Shown: in pieces, positions 45,123-52,939 of the stretch | Layout: every line of letters starts with the position of its first letter | Position numbering within the stretch: the stretch's first letter is position 1 | Assembly (NCBI RefSeq): GCF_024205745.1 | Contig: NZ_CP073117.1 | Span: 1,984,001-2,048,000 of the forward strand | DNA length: 64,000 nucleotides | Origin: Neisseria subflava | Lineage (GTDB): Bacteria > Pseudomonadota > Gammaproteobacteria > Burkholderiales > Neisseriaceae | Reading direction: 5' to 3' | Notes under the pieces: model-generated | What the model was told of the DNA's origin: nothing | Databases searched by the model: none | Seen by the model: the letters and a program-made list of their open reading frames with translations, nothing else | Program-made: the position numbers and the translations under genes

Positions 45123-45587
45123 TTAATCTTGAGTTTTTACATCAGCTTTTGCTGATCTCTCATATTTTTTCTTCCCACTGTTTTTCACAGCAACATCCAT
45201 TTTCTTATGCGCCATAATGACACCATTTTGAACATAGAAAACCATCCCTTTATCTTCATAAAGTTTAGATAATTCACTCAAGGCATTATCAAGCTCGGTA
45301 TTTCGTATTGTTGATACTTTCTTATACAAAGTAAAATCAAGCGTATAGTCATAAACAACAGGCATCTTTGCCTCTTCTCCCCAACGCTCCAACAAACCTT
45401 TTACAGTTGTATCAAGTCGTGTCACTTGATAAACATGAGGTTTGACAAGCGGAATCTCAGTTACCTGATCAGGCAGTTCATTTAATGGCTTCCATGAACT
45501 TGGGAAATCTGGAGCAGACTGATTTGCACAACCTGCCATTAGCGCGCCCACACTAGCAGACAGCAACAGCGTTCTTAAAAAAAACAT
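45123..45587 (-). CDS. virB7: Long VirB7 lipoprotein with N0-like domain
   Basis: A 154-residue lipoprotein: lipobox LMAGC (Cys20), a short VirB9-binding stretch (about 25-40, PSSWKPLNELPDQVTEIPLVKPH) and a globular C-terminal domain (about 45-120) with the beta-alpha-beta pattern of N0/STN domains (LDTTVKGLLERWGEEAKMPVVYDY, DNALSELSKLYEDKGMVFYV). Classical VirB7 is only about 50-60 residues; a long form with an N0 domain in the outer-membrane cap is a hallmark of X. citri VirB7 and X-T4SS. ATG 45587 is chosen for AAGGTG 8 bases ahead (an upstream ATG at 45608 is poorer). Divergent from virB1. Confidence 0.9.
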   Translation of the reverse strand: MFFLRTLLLSASVGALMAGCANQSAPDFPSSWKPLNELPDQVTEIPLVKPHVYQVTRLDTTVKGLLERWGEEAKMPVVYDYTLDFTLYKKVSTIRNTELDNALSELSKLYEDKGMVFYVQNGVIMAHKKMDVAVKNSGKKKYERSAKADVKTQD

Positions 45588-45687
45588 ACATAGCACCTTA
45601 TAAAACAACTTAAGTTACAACCAAAGCATCTTAATTAAAAATGAAGAAAAGACAATTCATGTTTGGTTATTTTTATTGGTTAAAATC

Positions 45688-45716
45688 TTGTTAATTATTT
45701 TAATCTGTGCTAAATT
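45688..45716 (+). promoter_or_regulatory. Candidate sigma-70 promoter for virB1
   Basis: TTGTTA, 17 bases, TAAATT; start predicted about 30 bases before the virB1 ATG. It lies in the 166-base gap between divergent virB7 and virB1, which must also hold the virB7 promoter. Confidence 0.5.
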
Positions 45717-45753
45717 TCACGTCAATACAAATTCATATTTTCATCTCAACATC

Positions 45754-46395
45754 ATGTTTTTTTCCTGCGCCGACTTAGCTGTTCCGCATGATATTATGCA
45801 TCATGTCGTGAGAGTTGAATCCTCAGGCAACCCATACGCTATAGGTGTTGTAGGCGGACGCTTACAAAGACAGCCTAAAAATTTGGCTGAAGCAGTCGCT
45901 ACTGCTAAAATGTTGGAACAAAAGGGATTTAACTTCTCCTTAGGATTAGCTCAAGTTAACCGATACAATTTAAAAAAATACGGGTTGCATTCCTACGAGC
46001 ATGCATTCCAAGTGTGCCCAAACGTCAAGGCAGGCTCGCACATATTGCGAGAATGCTACAATCGTGCAAAAGACTGGGGTAAATCTTTCAGCTGTTATTA
46101 TTCCGGTAACTTTGTAACCGGTTATAAGCATGGATATGTGCAAAAAATTTTTTCATCCATGGGGAAAGGGAGAGCACTCCCACAAAATGCCATTCCAGTC
46201 ATCAGCAATACTGTGAATACCCCTCGCCCTATGGGACAAATGACAGCGCAACAAACTAACCGCCCAAATTTGACAGTTACCGCTAATCCACAACCATACT
46301 CGGCCACTGTCTCTAAAAACCAACATTCCTTACAAGATAATAGTACTGCACAAGCGAAAAGCAATACTTATAAAGATAGCGCAGCAGTCTTTTAG
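45754..46395 (+). CDS. virB1: VirB1 lytic transglycosylase
   Basis: A 213-residue peptidoglycan-opening enzyme. The SLT-type domain has the catalytic glutamate in VVRVESSGNPYAIGVVGG (E near residue 23), LGLAQVNRYN, and ILRECYNRAKDW. ATG 45754 is chosen since family members (Brucella) likewise begin a few residues before a cysteine-containing helix (FFSCADLAVPHDIMHHVV); upstream TTG at 45676 gives a longer but atypical product. The C-terminal 85 residues are a low-complexity N/Q/T/P region. Starts the plus-strand half of the locus. Confidence 0.92.
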   Translation: MFFSCADLAVPHDIMHHVVRVESSGNPYAIGVVGGRLQRQPKNLAEAVATAKMLEQKGFNFSLGLAQVNRYNLKKYGLHSYEHAFQVCPNVKAGSHILRECYNRAKDWGKSFSCYYSGNFVTGYKHGYVQKIFSSMGKGRALPQNAIPVISNTVNTPRPMGQMTAQQTNRPNLTVTANPQPYSATVSKNQHSLQDNSTAQAKSNTYKDSAAVF

Positions 46396-46441
46396 ATAGT
46401 TTTTTTCCACATCAACCTGTAATAAACATAGGAAATTTCAA

Positions 46442-46831
46442 ATGAAAAACACTCAGATTCAAAAAAAATCCCGCTTTACCGCTGAAAACGTTGCTACAGC
46501 AGCATTTGTTGCTGCAGCATTTTTAGCACCGACTGTTGGTATGGCAGCCGATGATTTTACTTCAGCTTCTGGTGGTGCCTGTAAATTCATTAAAAACATC
46601 CATACCGTATTGAACTTAATGTCCGTTGCTGTTGTAACCATCGCCATTATCTTTGCCGGTTACCAAATTGCTTTTGCACACAAACGCATTTCTGACGTCG
46701 CTCCTATTTTAATTGGTGGCGTACTGATTGGTGCGGCCGGCCAAATCGCAAAAATGCTGGTTGGCAATGCAGACTCTTGCTCTGCCGGTACAACATCAGC
46801 AATGCTCCAAGTATTGCAATTTTTTGCCTAA
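46442..46831 (+). CDS. virB2: VirB2 pilin
   Basis: A 129-residue prepilin: long signal sequence (about 1-37, ending VGMA|ADD), then the mature pilin with two hydrophobic helices (HTVLNLMSVAVVTIAIIFAGYQIAFAH and VAPILIGGVLIGAAGQIAKMLV) joined by a short charged loop, the standard VirB2 hairpin. Two cysteines (GGACKF, DSCSAG) may form a disulfide. It is separated from virB1 by 46 bases and from virB3 by 8. Confidence 0.93.
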   Translation: MKNTQIQKKSRFTAENVATAAFVAAAFLAPTVGMAADDFTSASGGACKFIKNIHTVLNLMSVAVVTIAIIFAGYQIAFAHKRISDVAPILIGGVLIGAAGQIAKMLVGNADSCSAGTTSAMLQVLQFFA

Positions 46832-46839
46832 TTAACACC

Positions 46840-47145
46840 ATGCAGAAAAACATCGTTTTTCGAGGATGTACGCGTCCGGCAACCTTTCTCGGTGTACCTT
46901 ATATACCTTTCTTTATAGGAGCCGGCTCAGGATTATTGATGGGAATGTACTTCAATATGTTTTTTTTATTGACCATTCCCTTCATCATCCTGATTATGAG
47001 GCAGATGGCCAAGCGGGATGATATGATTTTTCGTTTTCTCGGTTTACGTCTGAAATTTAGACTTAAAGCCAGAAACCGAGAGGAGTTTCCTGATACGTGG
47101 TGCTTCTCGCCTAATGAATACCGTAACAATCCTCCCAAACAATGA
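46840..47145 (+). CDS. virB3: VirB3 inner-membrane protein
   Basis: A 101-residue protein with the VirB3 pattern: IVFRGCTRPATFLGVPYIPFF, a hydrophobic double helix (about 25-58) and a basic C-terminal part (FRFLGLRLKFRLKARNR). ATG 46840 is chosen (upstream extension overlaps virB2). Its stop overlaps an ATG (47142) in the virB4 frame, but the likelier virB4 start is at 47208. Confidence 0.92.
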   Translation: MQKNIVFRGCTRPATFLGVPYIPFFIGAGSGLLMGMYFNMFFLLTIPFIILIMRQMAKRDDMIFRFLGLRLKFRLKARNREEFPDTWCFSPNEYRNNPPKQ

Positions 47146-47156
47146 CAACAAAACAT

Positions 47157-47180
47157 CCGGCAGACATCTTTGTCTGTCGG
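47157..47180 (+). other. Stem-loop between virB3 and virB4
   Basis: 10-base arms CCGGCAGACA and TGTCTGTCGG (one G-U pair) with a TCTT loop, 27 bases ahead of the preferred virB4 ATG; not DUS-related. It has no U run, so it may affect mRNA stability or translation of virB4 rather than end transcription. Confidence 0.5.
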
Positions 47181-47207
47181 ACGATTTCAACACAAAAAAC
47201 AAATAAA

Positions 47208-49658
47208 ATGTTTACTCCTGACGCATCAATCAGTCAATTCGTATCCCTCTCCACCCATGTTTCCCCAACCATTGTCAAAACCACTGGTGGGGATTACCTG
47301 ACAACATGGCATCTATCCGGCCTTCCTTTTGTGGGTCGAGAAGAATGGGAGCTCGAACACAAACACAACACATTTAATCGTTTACTCCAATCCTTACGCG
47401 CTCCGGACTATGTCAATGTTGCCTTCTGGGTACATGACATTCGCCGCCACCGCGGCATCGATTTGCGCCCAAAATTCCAAGAGTCTTTTAATCAAAGCCT
47501 CTCCGACCGCTATTTTTCCCGACTTTCTAAAGAAAAGCTCATGAACAACGAGCTTTACTTGACCATGATTTACCGTCCCGTTGTTGACGGTAAAAAGTTC
47601 GTTGATAAATCAGGCAATATCGATCGTCTGAAGGCCGAACAGGAACAAGCTATCGGTACGCTAAATGAATTAGCAACCAACCTTGAAGCCGTCCTCAAAG
47701 ACTACCACCCCTACCGACTCGGTATGTACGAAGGCAAAAACGGTACTGTATTCTCAGAAACACTCGAACTTTTCGGTTACATCCTTAACCGTATAAACGA
47801 GCCGGTTCCCGTACTACCCGCTCCTGTTTACAACTACTTACCCCTTAGCAGACATCTTTTCTCTGCCAAAACCGGCGACTATATCGTCCGTACCCCTGAA
47901 GGTAAAAATCACTACGGTGCCATACTCAACCTTAAAGAATACCCTGACGGTACCTATCCCGGCGTGCTTAACGGGCTCAAATATTTGGATGTCGAATACG
48001 TTATCACTCATAGTTTCAGCCCCATGAGCCGATACGACGCCATGAAAACCCTTGAGCGTACCCGTGGCATGATGATCTCTTCCGGCGATAAATCCTTTAC
48101 CCAAATTGCAGAACTTGATCATGCAATGGACCAACTCGCATCCGGCAATTTCGTTCTTGGAGGCTACCACTTCAGTCTTGCTATCTATGCCGACAGCCAA
48201 GAGCAGCTTTCCCAAAACATTGCCGCCGCCCGAGCAGAGCTTTCCAATGCAGGTTTTGTAACAACAAAAGAGGACTTGGCCGTCTGCGCCGCATATTATG
48301 CCCAGCTTCCGGGTAACTGGAACTACCGCACCCGCATCGCCAATCTCTCATCGTTAAATTTCTTGGGTCTCTGCCCACTACACAATTTTGCCGCCGGCAA
48401 ACGTGAGGGCAACCCATGGGGGCAATGCGTTACCGTTCTTCAGACGACCAATGGCCAGCCCTACTACTTCAACTTCCATGCAACCCTCGAAGGCGAAGAT
48501 TCCGAAGGAGAAAAAGCCATTGCCAATACTATGGTTATTGGTAAGTCCGGTACAGGTAAAACAGCCCTTATCAACTTCCTCCTTAGCCAGGTACAAAAAT
48601 ACGATCCCAAGCCCACTATCTTTTTCTTCGATAAAGACCGTGGTGCCGAAATTTTTGTCAGAGCCTGCGGCGGTGCCTATATGGCACTGGAAAGCGGCCA
48701 ACCTACCGGCTTTAACCCTTTCCAATGCGAAAATACAGAGGCAAATGTCCAATTCCTTTGCGGCCTTATGAAACAACTGGGAGGTAAAGCGCACTATTCT
48801 GCCGCAGAAGACGACGACGTCCTGCGCGCCGTTCGAGCCATGCTCGATACTCCGCTGGCGCTGCGCAGCATTTCCAACTTCCAAAAATCTCTGCCCAATA
48901 CAGGCGATGACTCCCTCTATGCCAATATCCGCAAATGGACCCGTGGAAACAGCCTTGGCTGGGTTTTTGATAACCCTCAGGACAAAATCGACTTCAGCGG
49001 AGCCAATATTATCGGCTTCGACTACACCGATGTGATTGAAAACCCACAGGTACGCGATCCAGTCATCGGCTACCTTATCCATCGAATGGAAGAGCTTATC
49101 GATGGCCGCCGCTTCATCTACATCATGGACGAATTCTGGAAAATCCTTGATGGCGAAGGCGGTTTGAAAGAGTTTGCCAAAAACAAACAAAAAACCATCC
49201 GTAAGCAAAACGGTATGGGTATCTTCGCTACCCAGTCACCGGAAGACGCCCTCAAAAGCGATATTTCCGCCGCACTGATTGAGCAGACAGCTACCATGAT
49301 ACTGCTGCCGAATCCGAATGCAGATAAAAAAGACTATATCGACGGCTTGAAACTGACCGACTCAGAGTTTCAAGTAGTCAAAGGCCTGGATGAGCGTAGC
49401 CGCTGCTTCTTGGTCAAACAAGGTCATGCGTCAGCTGTTTGCCAGCTTAATCTGCGCGGATTTGACGACGAATTGGCTGTCATCTCCGCCAGTACCGACA
49501 ACATCGACATCATGGATGGCATTATCAAGAAAACAGCCGAACGCCTTGGCATTAGCATCGATGCAGTGAAGCCAGAAGATTGGTTGCAGACCTTCTACGA
49601 TGAGCGTAAGGGTTCCGGCAAGAAGTCGGCTGCTAATGTGATGCGTAATGCAGATTAG
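47208..49658 (+). CDS. virB4: T4SS ATPase VirB4
   Basis: An 816-residue inner-membrane-associated ATPase, the largest energy component. N-terminal domain with LTTWHLSGLPFVG, RRHRGIDLRPKF and LNLKEYPDGTYPG; C-terminal RecA-like domain with Walker A VIGKSGTGKTALINFLL (about 443-459), FFFDKDRGAEIFVRACGG, Walker B RFIYIMDEFWKIL (about 640) and FATQSPEDAL. ATG 47208 is preferred; ATG 47142 overlaps virB3 and adds 22 atypical residues. Its base composition is less AT-rich than the minus-strand vir genes, and uptake cores TCGTCTGAA (47624) and TCAGACGACC (48439) lie inside it. Confidence 0.96.
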   Translation: MFTPDASISQFVSLSTHVSPTIVKTTGGDYLTTWHLSGLPFVGREEWELEHKHNTFNRLLQSLRAPDYVNVAFWVHDIRRHRGIDLRPKFQESFNQSLSDRYFSRLSKEKLMNNELYLTMIYRPVVDGKKFVDKSGNIDRLKAEQEQAIGTLNELATNLEAVLKDYHPYRLGMYEGKNGTVFSETLELFGYILNRINEPVPVLPAPVYNYLPLSRHLFSAKTGDYIVRTPEGKNHYGAILNLKEYPDGTYPGVLNGLKYLDVEYVITHSFSPMSRYDAMKTLERTRGMMISSGDKSFTQIAELDHAMDQLASGNFVLGGYHFSLAIYADSQEQLSQNIAAARAELSNAGFVTTKEDLAVCAAYYAQLPGNWNYRTRIANLSSLNFLGLCPLHNFAAGKREGNPWGQCVTVLQTTNGQPYYFNFHATLEGEDSEGEKAIANTMVIGKSGTGKTALINFLLSQVQKYDPKPTIFFFDKDRGAEIFVRACGGAYMALESGQPTGFNPFQCENTEANVQFLCGLMKQLGGKAHYSAAEDDDVLRAVRAMLDTPLALRSISNFQKSLPNTGDDSLYANIRKWTRGNSLGWVFDNPQDKIDFSGANIIGFDYTDVIENPQVRDPVIGYLIHRMEELIDGRRFIYIMDEFWKILDGEGGLKEFAKNKQKTIRKQNGMGIFATQSPEDALKSDISAALIEQTATMILLPNPNADKKDYIDGLKLTDSEFQVVKGLDERSRCFLVKQGHASAVCQLNLRGFDDELAVISASTDNIDIMDGIIKKTAERLGISIDAVKPEDWLQTFYDERKGSGKKSAANVMRNAD

Positions 49659-49776
49659 ACCGCTTTGAAATGAATACAAAGCAAATAGGGGCATCTGAAA
49701 ATAATAGATTTTCTAACAACCCTTAATACGAAAAACTTGGATATTCGAAATTAATTGAATCAAAGAAAGATAAAAA

Positions 49777-50574
49777 ATGAAAATTGGAATGAAAAAACTG
49801 GCAGCTGTTCTAGTGTGCGCCGGAATGTTGGGAAGTTCGCCTGCGATGGCTGGCGGCTTTCCCGTATTTGATGGGGCAGCCTTAGGTCAAATGATCAAAG
49901 ACGGTATAGAAAAGTTTATTCACTATAAAAAAATCTATGATCACTATAATAAGGAATACGAACAATGGAAAGAGCAATTTGACAGCCAAATTCGTGGTCC
50001 ACTTTCTTCTGTTCAGCAAATAGATTCGATCAAAGAAATGTCAAATGAGGAAATTTTGCAGATTTTGAATAAACGCATCCAACAGTGTAATAGTCTAGTC
50101 AATGAAAAATCCAAAAATCTGTGTATTACCTCCATTCAAATCGACAATCAGAAGATCAAACTTTATTTTGCTACCGAAGACCGTATCTCGCAAAATATGA
50201 AAAGACTAGATGCAACATTAAAGAATTATGAAAGAGTCAGTTCAAAAAACAATAACGGTAAAAATTCAGGTGTTCTCCAAACCATAGAGTCCGACATTCG
50301 CAACCAAATGTTGAACATCAACAATATCGTCAAAATCAACGAGCATCAGATCAAATTGTTGGATGCTAAACAAGAAATGATTCAGAAAGCTCGTACTGCC
50401 GTAACACAAGAGCAACTCCAAGGTTCTTTTTCAGTAAGAGGGATGGCAGCAAAAGCCGTTGTTCATGCTGCTATTGTCACTACACTAAAAAGCCAGGCAG
50501 GAGACTATAAAACTAAAGCTGAAGGTCTTCGAAAAGGATCCTCAAATTCTTCAAATAAAGCATTTTACCGATAA
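49777..50574 (+). CDS. virB5: VirB5-type minor pilus protein
   Basis: A 265-residue exported protein: signal peptide 1-25 (ending SPAMA|GGF), then FPVFDGAALGQMIKDGIEKFIHY, the usual VirB5 opening, and long helical, Q/K/N-rich stretches including ASVIQRA-like TEDRISQNMKRLDATLKNYERV. Family members sit at the pilus tip and are poorly conserved, so position between virB4 and virB6 is the main support. Confidence 0.85.
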   Translation: MKIGMKKLAAVLVCAGMLGSSPAMAGGFPVFDGAALGQMIKDGIEKFIHYKKIYDHYNKEYEQWKEQFDSQIRGPLSSVQQIDSIKEMSNEEILQILNKRIQQCNSLVNEKSKNLCITSIQIDNQKIKLYFATEDRISQNMKRLDATLKNYERVSSKNNNGKNSGVLQTIESDIRNQMLNINNIVKINEHQIKLLDAKQEMIQKARTAVTQEQLQGSFSVRGMAAKAVVHAAIVTTLKSQAGDYKTKAEGLRKGSSNSSNKAFYR

Positions 50575-50592
50575 CAGAAAAAGATTAACACT

Positions 50593-51765
50593 ATGGATCA
50601 ATTTATCAGTGGCGTTGGCGAATTAGCCATCTATACCAGTATCCGCGACTACATCTATGCTCGCATAGAATTTTTAACAGAACACCTACTTTCCAAAAAC
50701 CTCAGTATGGCTTTGTCTTTGGTCTTAGCTCTACTTACCCTTTGGATCATGGTTCAAGGTTATCTGATTGCAACCGGTAGAAGCCAAGAAGGGCTTAAAG
50801 GGTTTGCATTTGGTTTGGGTAAAGCCTATTTTATTGTCTTTGTCGCCTTGGGCGTTGCCTCAAGCAGTAATTTTGCCATAAGAACACTGACCGATACGAC
50901 AGCAGATACCCTATCTGAAATTATGCGTGGCGACAATAAAATTGGGGCAGCCTGTCTGACCCAATCAACCGACAGCTTTGTTGGCTGTAAAATCGACCAA
51001 AACCTTACTGTTGCCCAATCCATTATGGGTATGTTGAGCAGAATCGATACCGCAGGTGATCCAAACATTTTCACCCAACTCAATCAGGCAAAATGGTTTG
51101 CCGGTGTCGGTACTGCCGGACCGGGCGTAGTAGCAGGAACCATGCTGATCGTATTCCGCATCGCCATGGCTCTCTTTATCGGCTTTGCGCCTATCTTTAT
51201 TTTATGCCTTCTGTTCAAAAAAACAGCACCCCTGTTTCAAAAATGGCTATACTATGGGCTGGCAACCATCTTTTCAGGGGTTATGCTCGGTGTAATGTCA
51301 GATATTGCCATGGACTTAGTTTCCAATGTCGGTACCAGTCTTTTTCTCTCAAAAGAGGCTATGCAGTTTGTGACTACTAAAGAAACCCTTGTGGGCCTTG
51401 CCGATACAGCGACCCAGCAATTGGGTTTGGGCCTGATCCTTTCGACTTTGTTGATTGTGGTGCCGCCTATGGCGGGAATGTGGTTTAATGGCGTGATGGG
51501 CAGCTTCAGTGGTTATAACCCTGCAGAACGTTGGAATAACCCAAGTAATGGACAACCGAGTACGATGCCAGGGCATAATGCTCCTCCTCAGATTAATTCT
51601 ACTCAGCAGCAAATAGGAAATAATACTGACTTAAATACTAGTATACCTCAGGGTAACTGGCAATCTGGTAACACAGTCTCAAATACAAATGTAGTTAAGA
51701 CACAAGGACAATCTACATTAGGAATAGCCACTGGTGGCAAAGATCCGAAGAATCCAATAAATTGA
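50593..51765 (+). CDS. virB6: VirB6 polytopic inner-membrane protein
   Basis: A 390-residue protein of the TrbL/VirB6 family with about six membrane helices: MALSLVLALLTLWIMVQGYL, AYFIVFVALGVA, and a central cluster (about 195-290; VVAGTMLIVFRIAMALFIGFAPIFILCLLFKK, GLATIFSGVMLGVM, GLILSTLLIVVPPMAGMWF). The conserved FIGFAPIFILCLLF region with its W-rich follow-up KWLYYGL is typical. A glycine/N-rich C-terminal tail (about 320-390) is unusual in length. Followed after 14 bases by an exported DUF4189-like protein. Confidence 0.92.
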   Translation: MDQFISGVGELAIYTSIRDYIYARIEFLTEHLLSKNLSMALSLVLALLTLWIMVQGYLIATGRSQEGLKGFAFGLGKAYFIVFVALGVASSSNFAIRTLTDTTADTLSEIMRGDNKIGAACLTQSTDSFVGCKIDQNLTVAQSIMGMLSRIDTAGDPNIFTQLNQAKWFAGVGTAGPGVVAGTMLIVFRIAMALFIGFAPIFILCLLFKKTAPLFQKWLYYGLATIFSGVMLGVMSDIAMDLVSNVGTSLFLSKEAMQFVTTKETLVGLADTATQQLGLGLILSTLLIVVPPMAGMWFNGVMGSFSGYNPAERWNNPSNGQPSTMPGHNAPPQINSTQQQIGNNTDLNTSIPQGNWQSGNTVSNTNVVKTQGQSTLGIATGGKDPKNPIN

Positions 51766-51779
51766 GGAACAAATATATC

Positions 51780-52292
51780 ATGAAGAAAGCAATTTTTATT
51801 CTTTGTATGGGCTTGTTTCCCATGTTTTCTTTTGCCTGTTCTCCAGGTGTAGGCGGTGGCCCCTCTGGAGATCCCCACTGTATGGCTCCCATTTTGGCAA
51901 ATGACCCATACTACAACGGTTCCATGAATCAACAACAAACTCCGGTTATTGTTCATATCCCTTCTAAATATGGTGCCGTGGCAATGAATATGGATACTGG
52001 CTATGCAAGCGGTGTATTAAATCAGGACTCTTTGTCTAAAGCAAAGAAAGCAGCTTTGACTCAATGTAGACAAGGAAACCCAAAGGCTTCTTGCAGAGTA
52101 GCTTCTTGGGTTAGAAACGGTTGTATTGCTGCTGCGAGAGGCCAGATAATTAATAACCCAACTCAATGGACGTCTTTTTTTGCAGGAAAAGACAAGGGAT
52201 TGGCAGAAGCTGCTGCATTGGCCAAATGTAAAGCTGATCCCAAAGTGAGAGATTGTCAAGTTTATTTACCTGAAGGTTGCTCTCTTCCTTAA
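51780..52292 (+). CDS. Exported DUF4189-type protein at the end of the virB operon
   Basis: A 170-residue exported protein with signal peptide (1-18, ending SFA|CSP) and a cysteine-rich domain (KKAALTQCRQGNPKASCRVASWVRNGCIAAARG, LAKCKADPKVRDCQVYLPEGCSLP) of the DUF4189 type. The repeated CR.G....C, A..C and W......G-pattern is shared with this family, which is often near secreted toxins and T4SS loci. ATG 51780 is preceded by GAGGAAC. It is downstream of virB6 within the operon. Role unknown; accessory or immunity function is inference. Confidence 0.75.
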   Translation: MKKAIFILCMGLFPMFSFACSPGVGGGPSGDPHCMAPILANDPYYNGSMNQQQTPVIVHIPSKYGAVAMNMDTGYASGVLNQDSLSKAKKAALTQCRQGNPKASCRVASWVRNGCIAAARGQIINNPTQWTSFFAGKDKGLAEAAALAKCKADPKVRDCQVYLPEGCSLP

Positions 52293-52380
52293 TATCTAAG
52301 GCCTCAAGGGCCGTCTGAAATTCCGGACGGCTCATATTAGAATATTGAATCTTACCCATTTCCACTTAAAGAAAAATATT

Positions 52381-52692
52381 ATGAAAACCCCATTCTCCTT
52401 ATTGCTTGCAGTGGCATTGGTACCTTCCTTTGCCTTTGCGGAATTCTCTGCCGATTCTTTTAACCCCGTAAAAATCAACAGCGATGAAGAACGCTTGGCC
52501 TGCGAAGCTATTATGTGCTTATCTTCGCCAAATAGCTCTCCCAGCCAATGCGAACCTTCTCTCCGCAAATACTATTCGATCAAGTTTAAACACGGGCATG
52601 ATACTTTGACCGCCCGTCGCAACTTCCTCAAAAAATGTCCGGTTTCCAATAATCAAGATGTTTCCAAAATGATTAATACATTGGTACGCTAA
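52381..52692 (+). CDS. TrbM/KikA-like exported protein
   Basis: A 103-residue exported protein: signal peptide 1-20 (ending FAFA|EFS), then ERLACEAIMCLSSPNSSPSQCEPSLRKYYSIKFKHGHDTLTARRNFLKKCPVSNN, which follows the TrbM/KikA pattern from conjugative plasmids (CEAILCLS...P.EC.P.L..YF.I......T...R..FL..CP). Four cysteines suggest disulfides in the periplasm. Its location at the end of the vir operon suggests a role in the envelope-spanning apparatus, unknown in detail. Separated from the DUF4189 gene by an imperfect DUS hairpin. Confidence 0.8.
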   Translation: MKTPFSLLLAVALVPSFAFAEFSADSFNPVKINSDEERLACEAIMCLSSPNSSPSQCEPSLRKYYSIKFKHGHDTLTARRNFLKKCPVSNNQDVSKMINTLVR

Positions 52693-52708
52693 TTACTTTA
52701 TATTTTAA

Positions 52709-52736
52709 GGGCCGTCTATTATTCAGACGGCCTTTT
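52709..52736. terminator. Terminator after the T4SS locus (uptake-core hairpin)
   Basis: GGCCGTCT/AGACGGCC arms followed by TTTT; one arm is a full uptake core, the other is cut short. It closes the plus-strand operon. Confidence 0.7.
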
Positions 52737-52939
52737 CTCTTACAAAGAGATTTTGTAAGTTACCTTCAAACCTACTCCCTATTTTGCTCAATTATTTACA
52801 TTCAAAACTTACAGGCTTAATCTGATCTTTGTCGATATCAAGGCTTTTATGTAGATATAAAATGCCGTCTGAAACAACTTGGCACCATCTGTAAAGTGGC
52901 TCGAACAAATAAAGAATGCTTTATTCTGATTTTCCCTTT
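52737..52939. other. Gap with an AT-type DUS
   Basis: No gene; one ATGCCGTCTGAA (52863-52874) is present. Marks the right border of the secretion locus before chromosomal genes resume. Confidence 0.5.

Noticed and set aside
36815-52692. Locus as an integrative conjugative element
   Set aside because: No relaxase, integrase, partition gene or att-like repeats seen within the window; kept as an alternative only because a TrbM-like gene is present.
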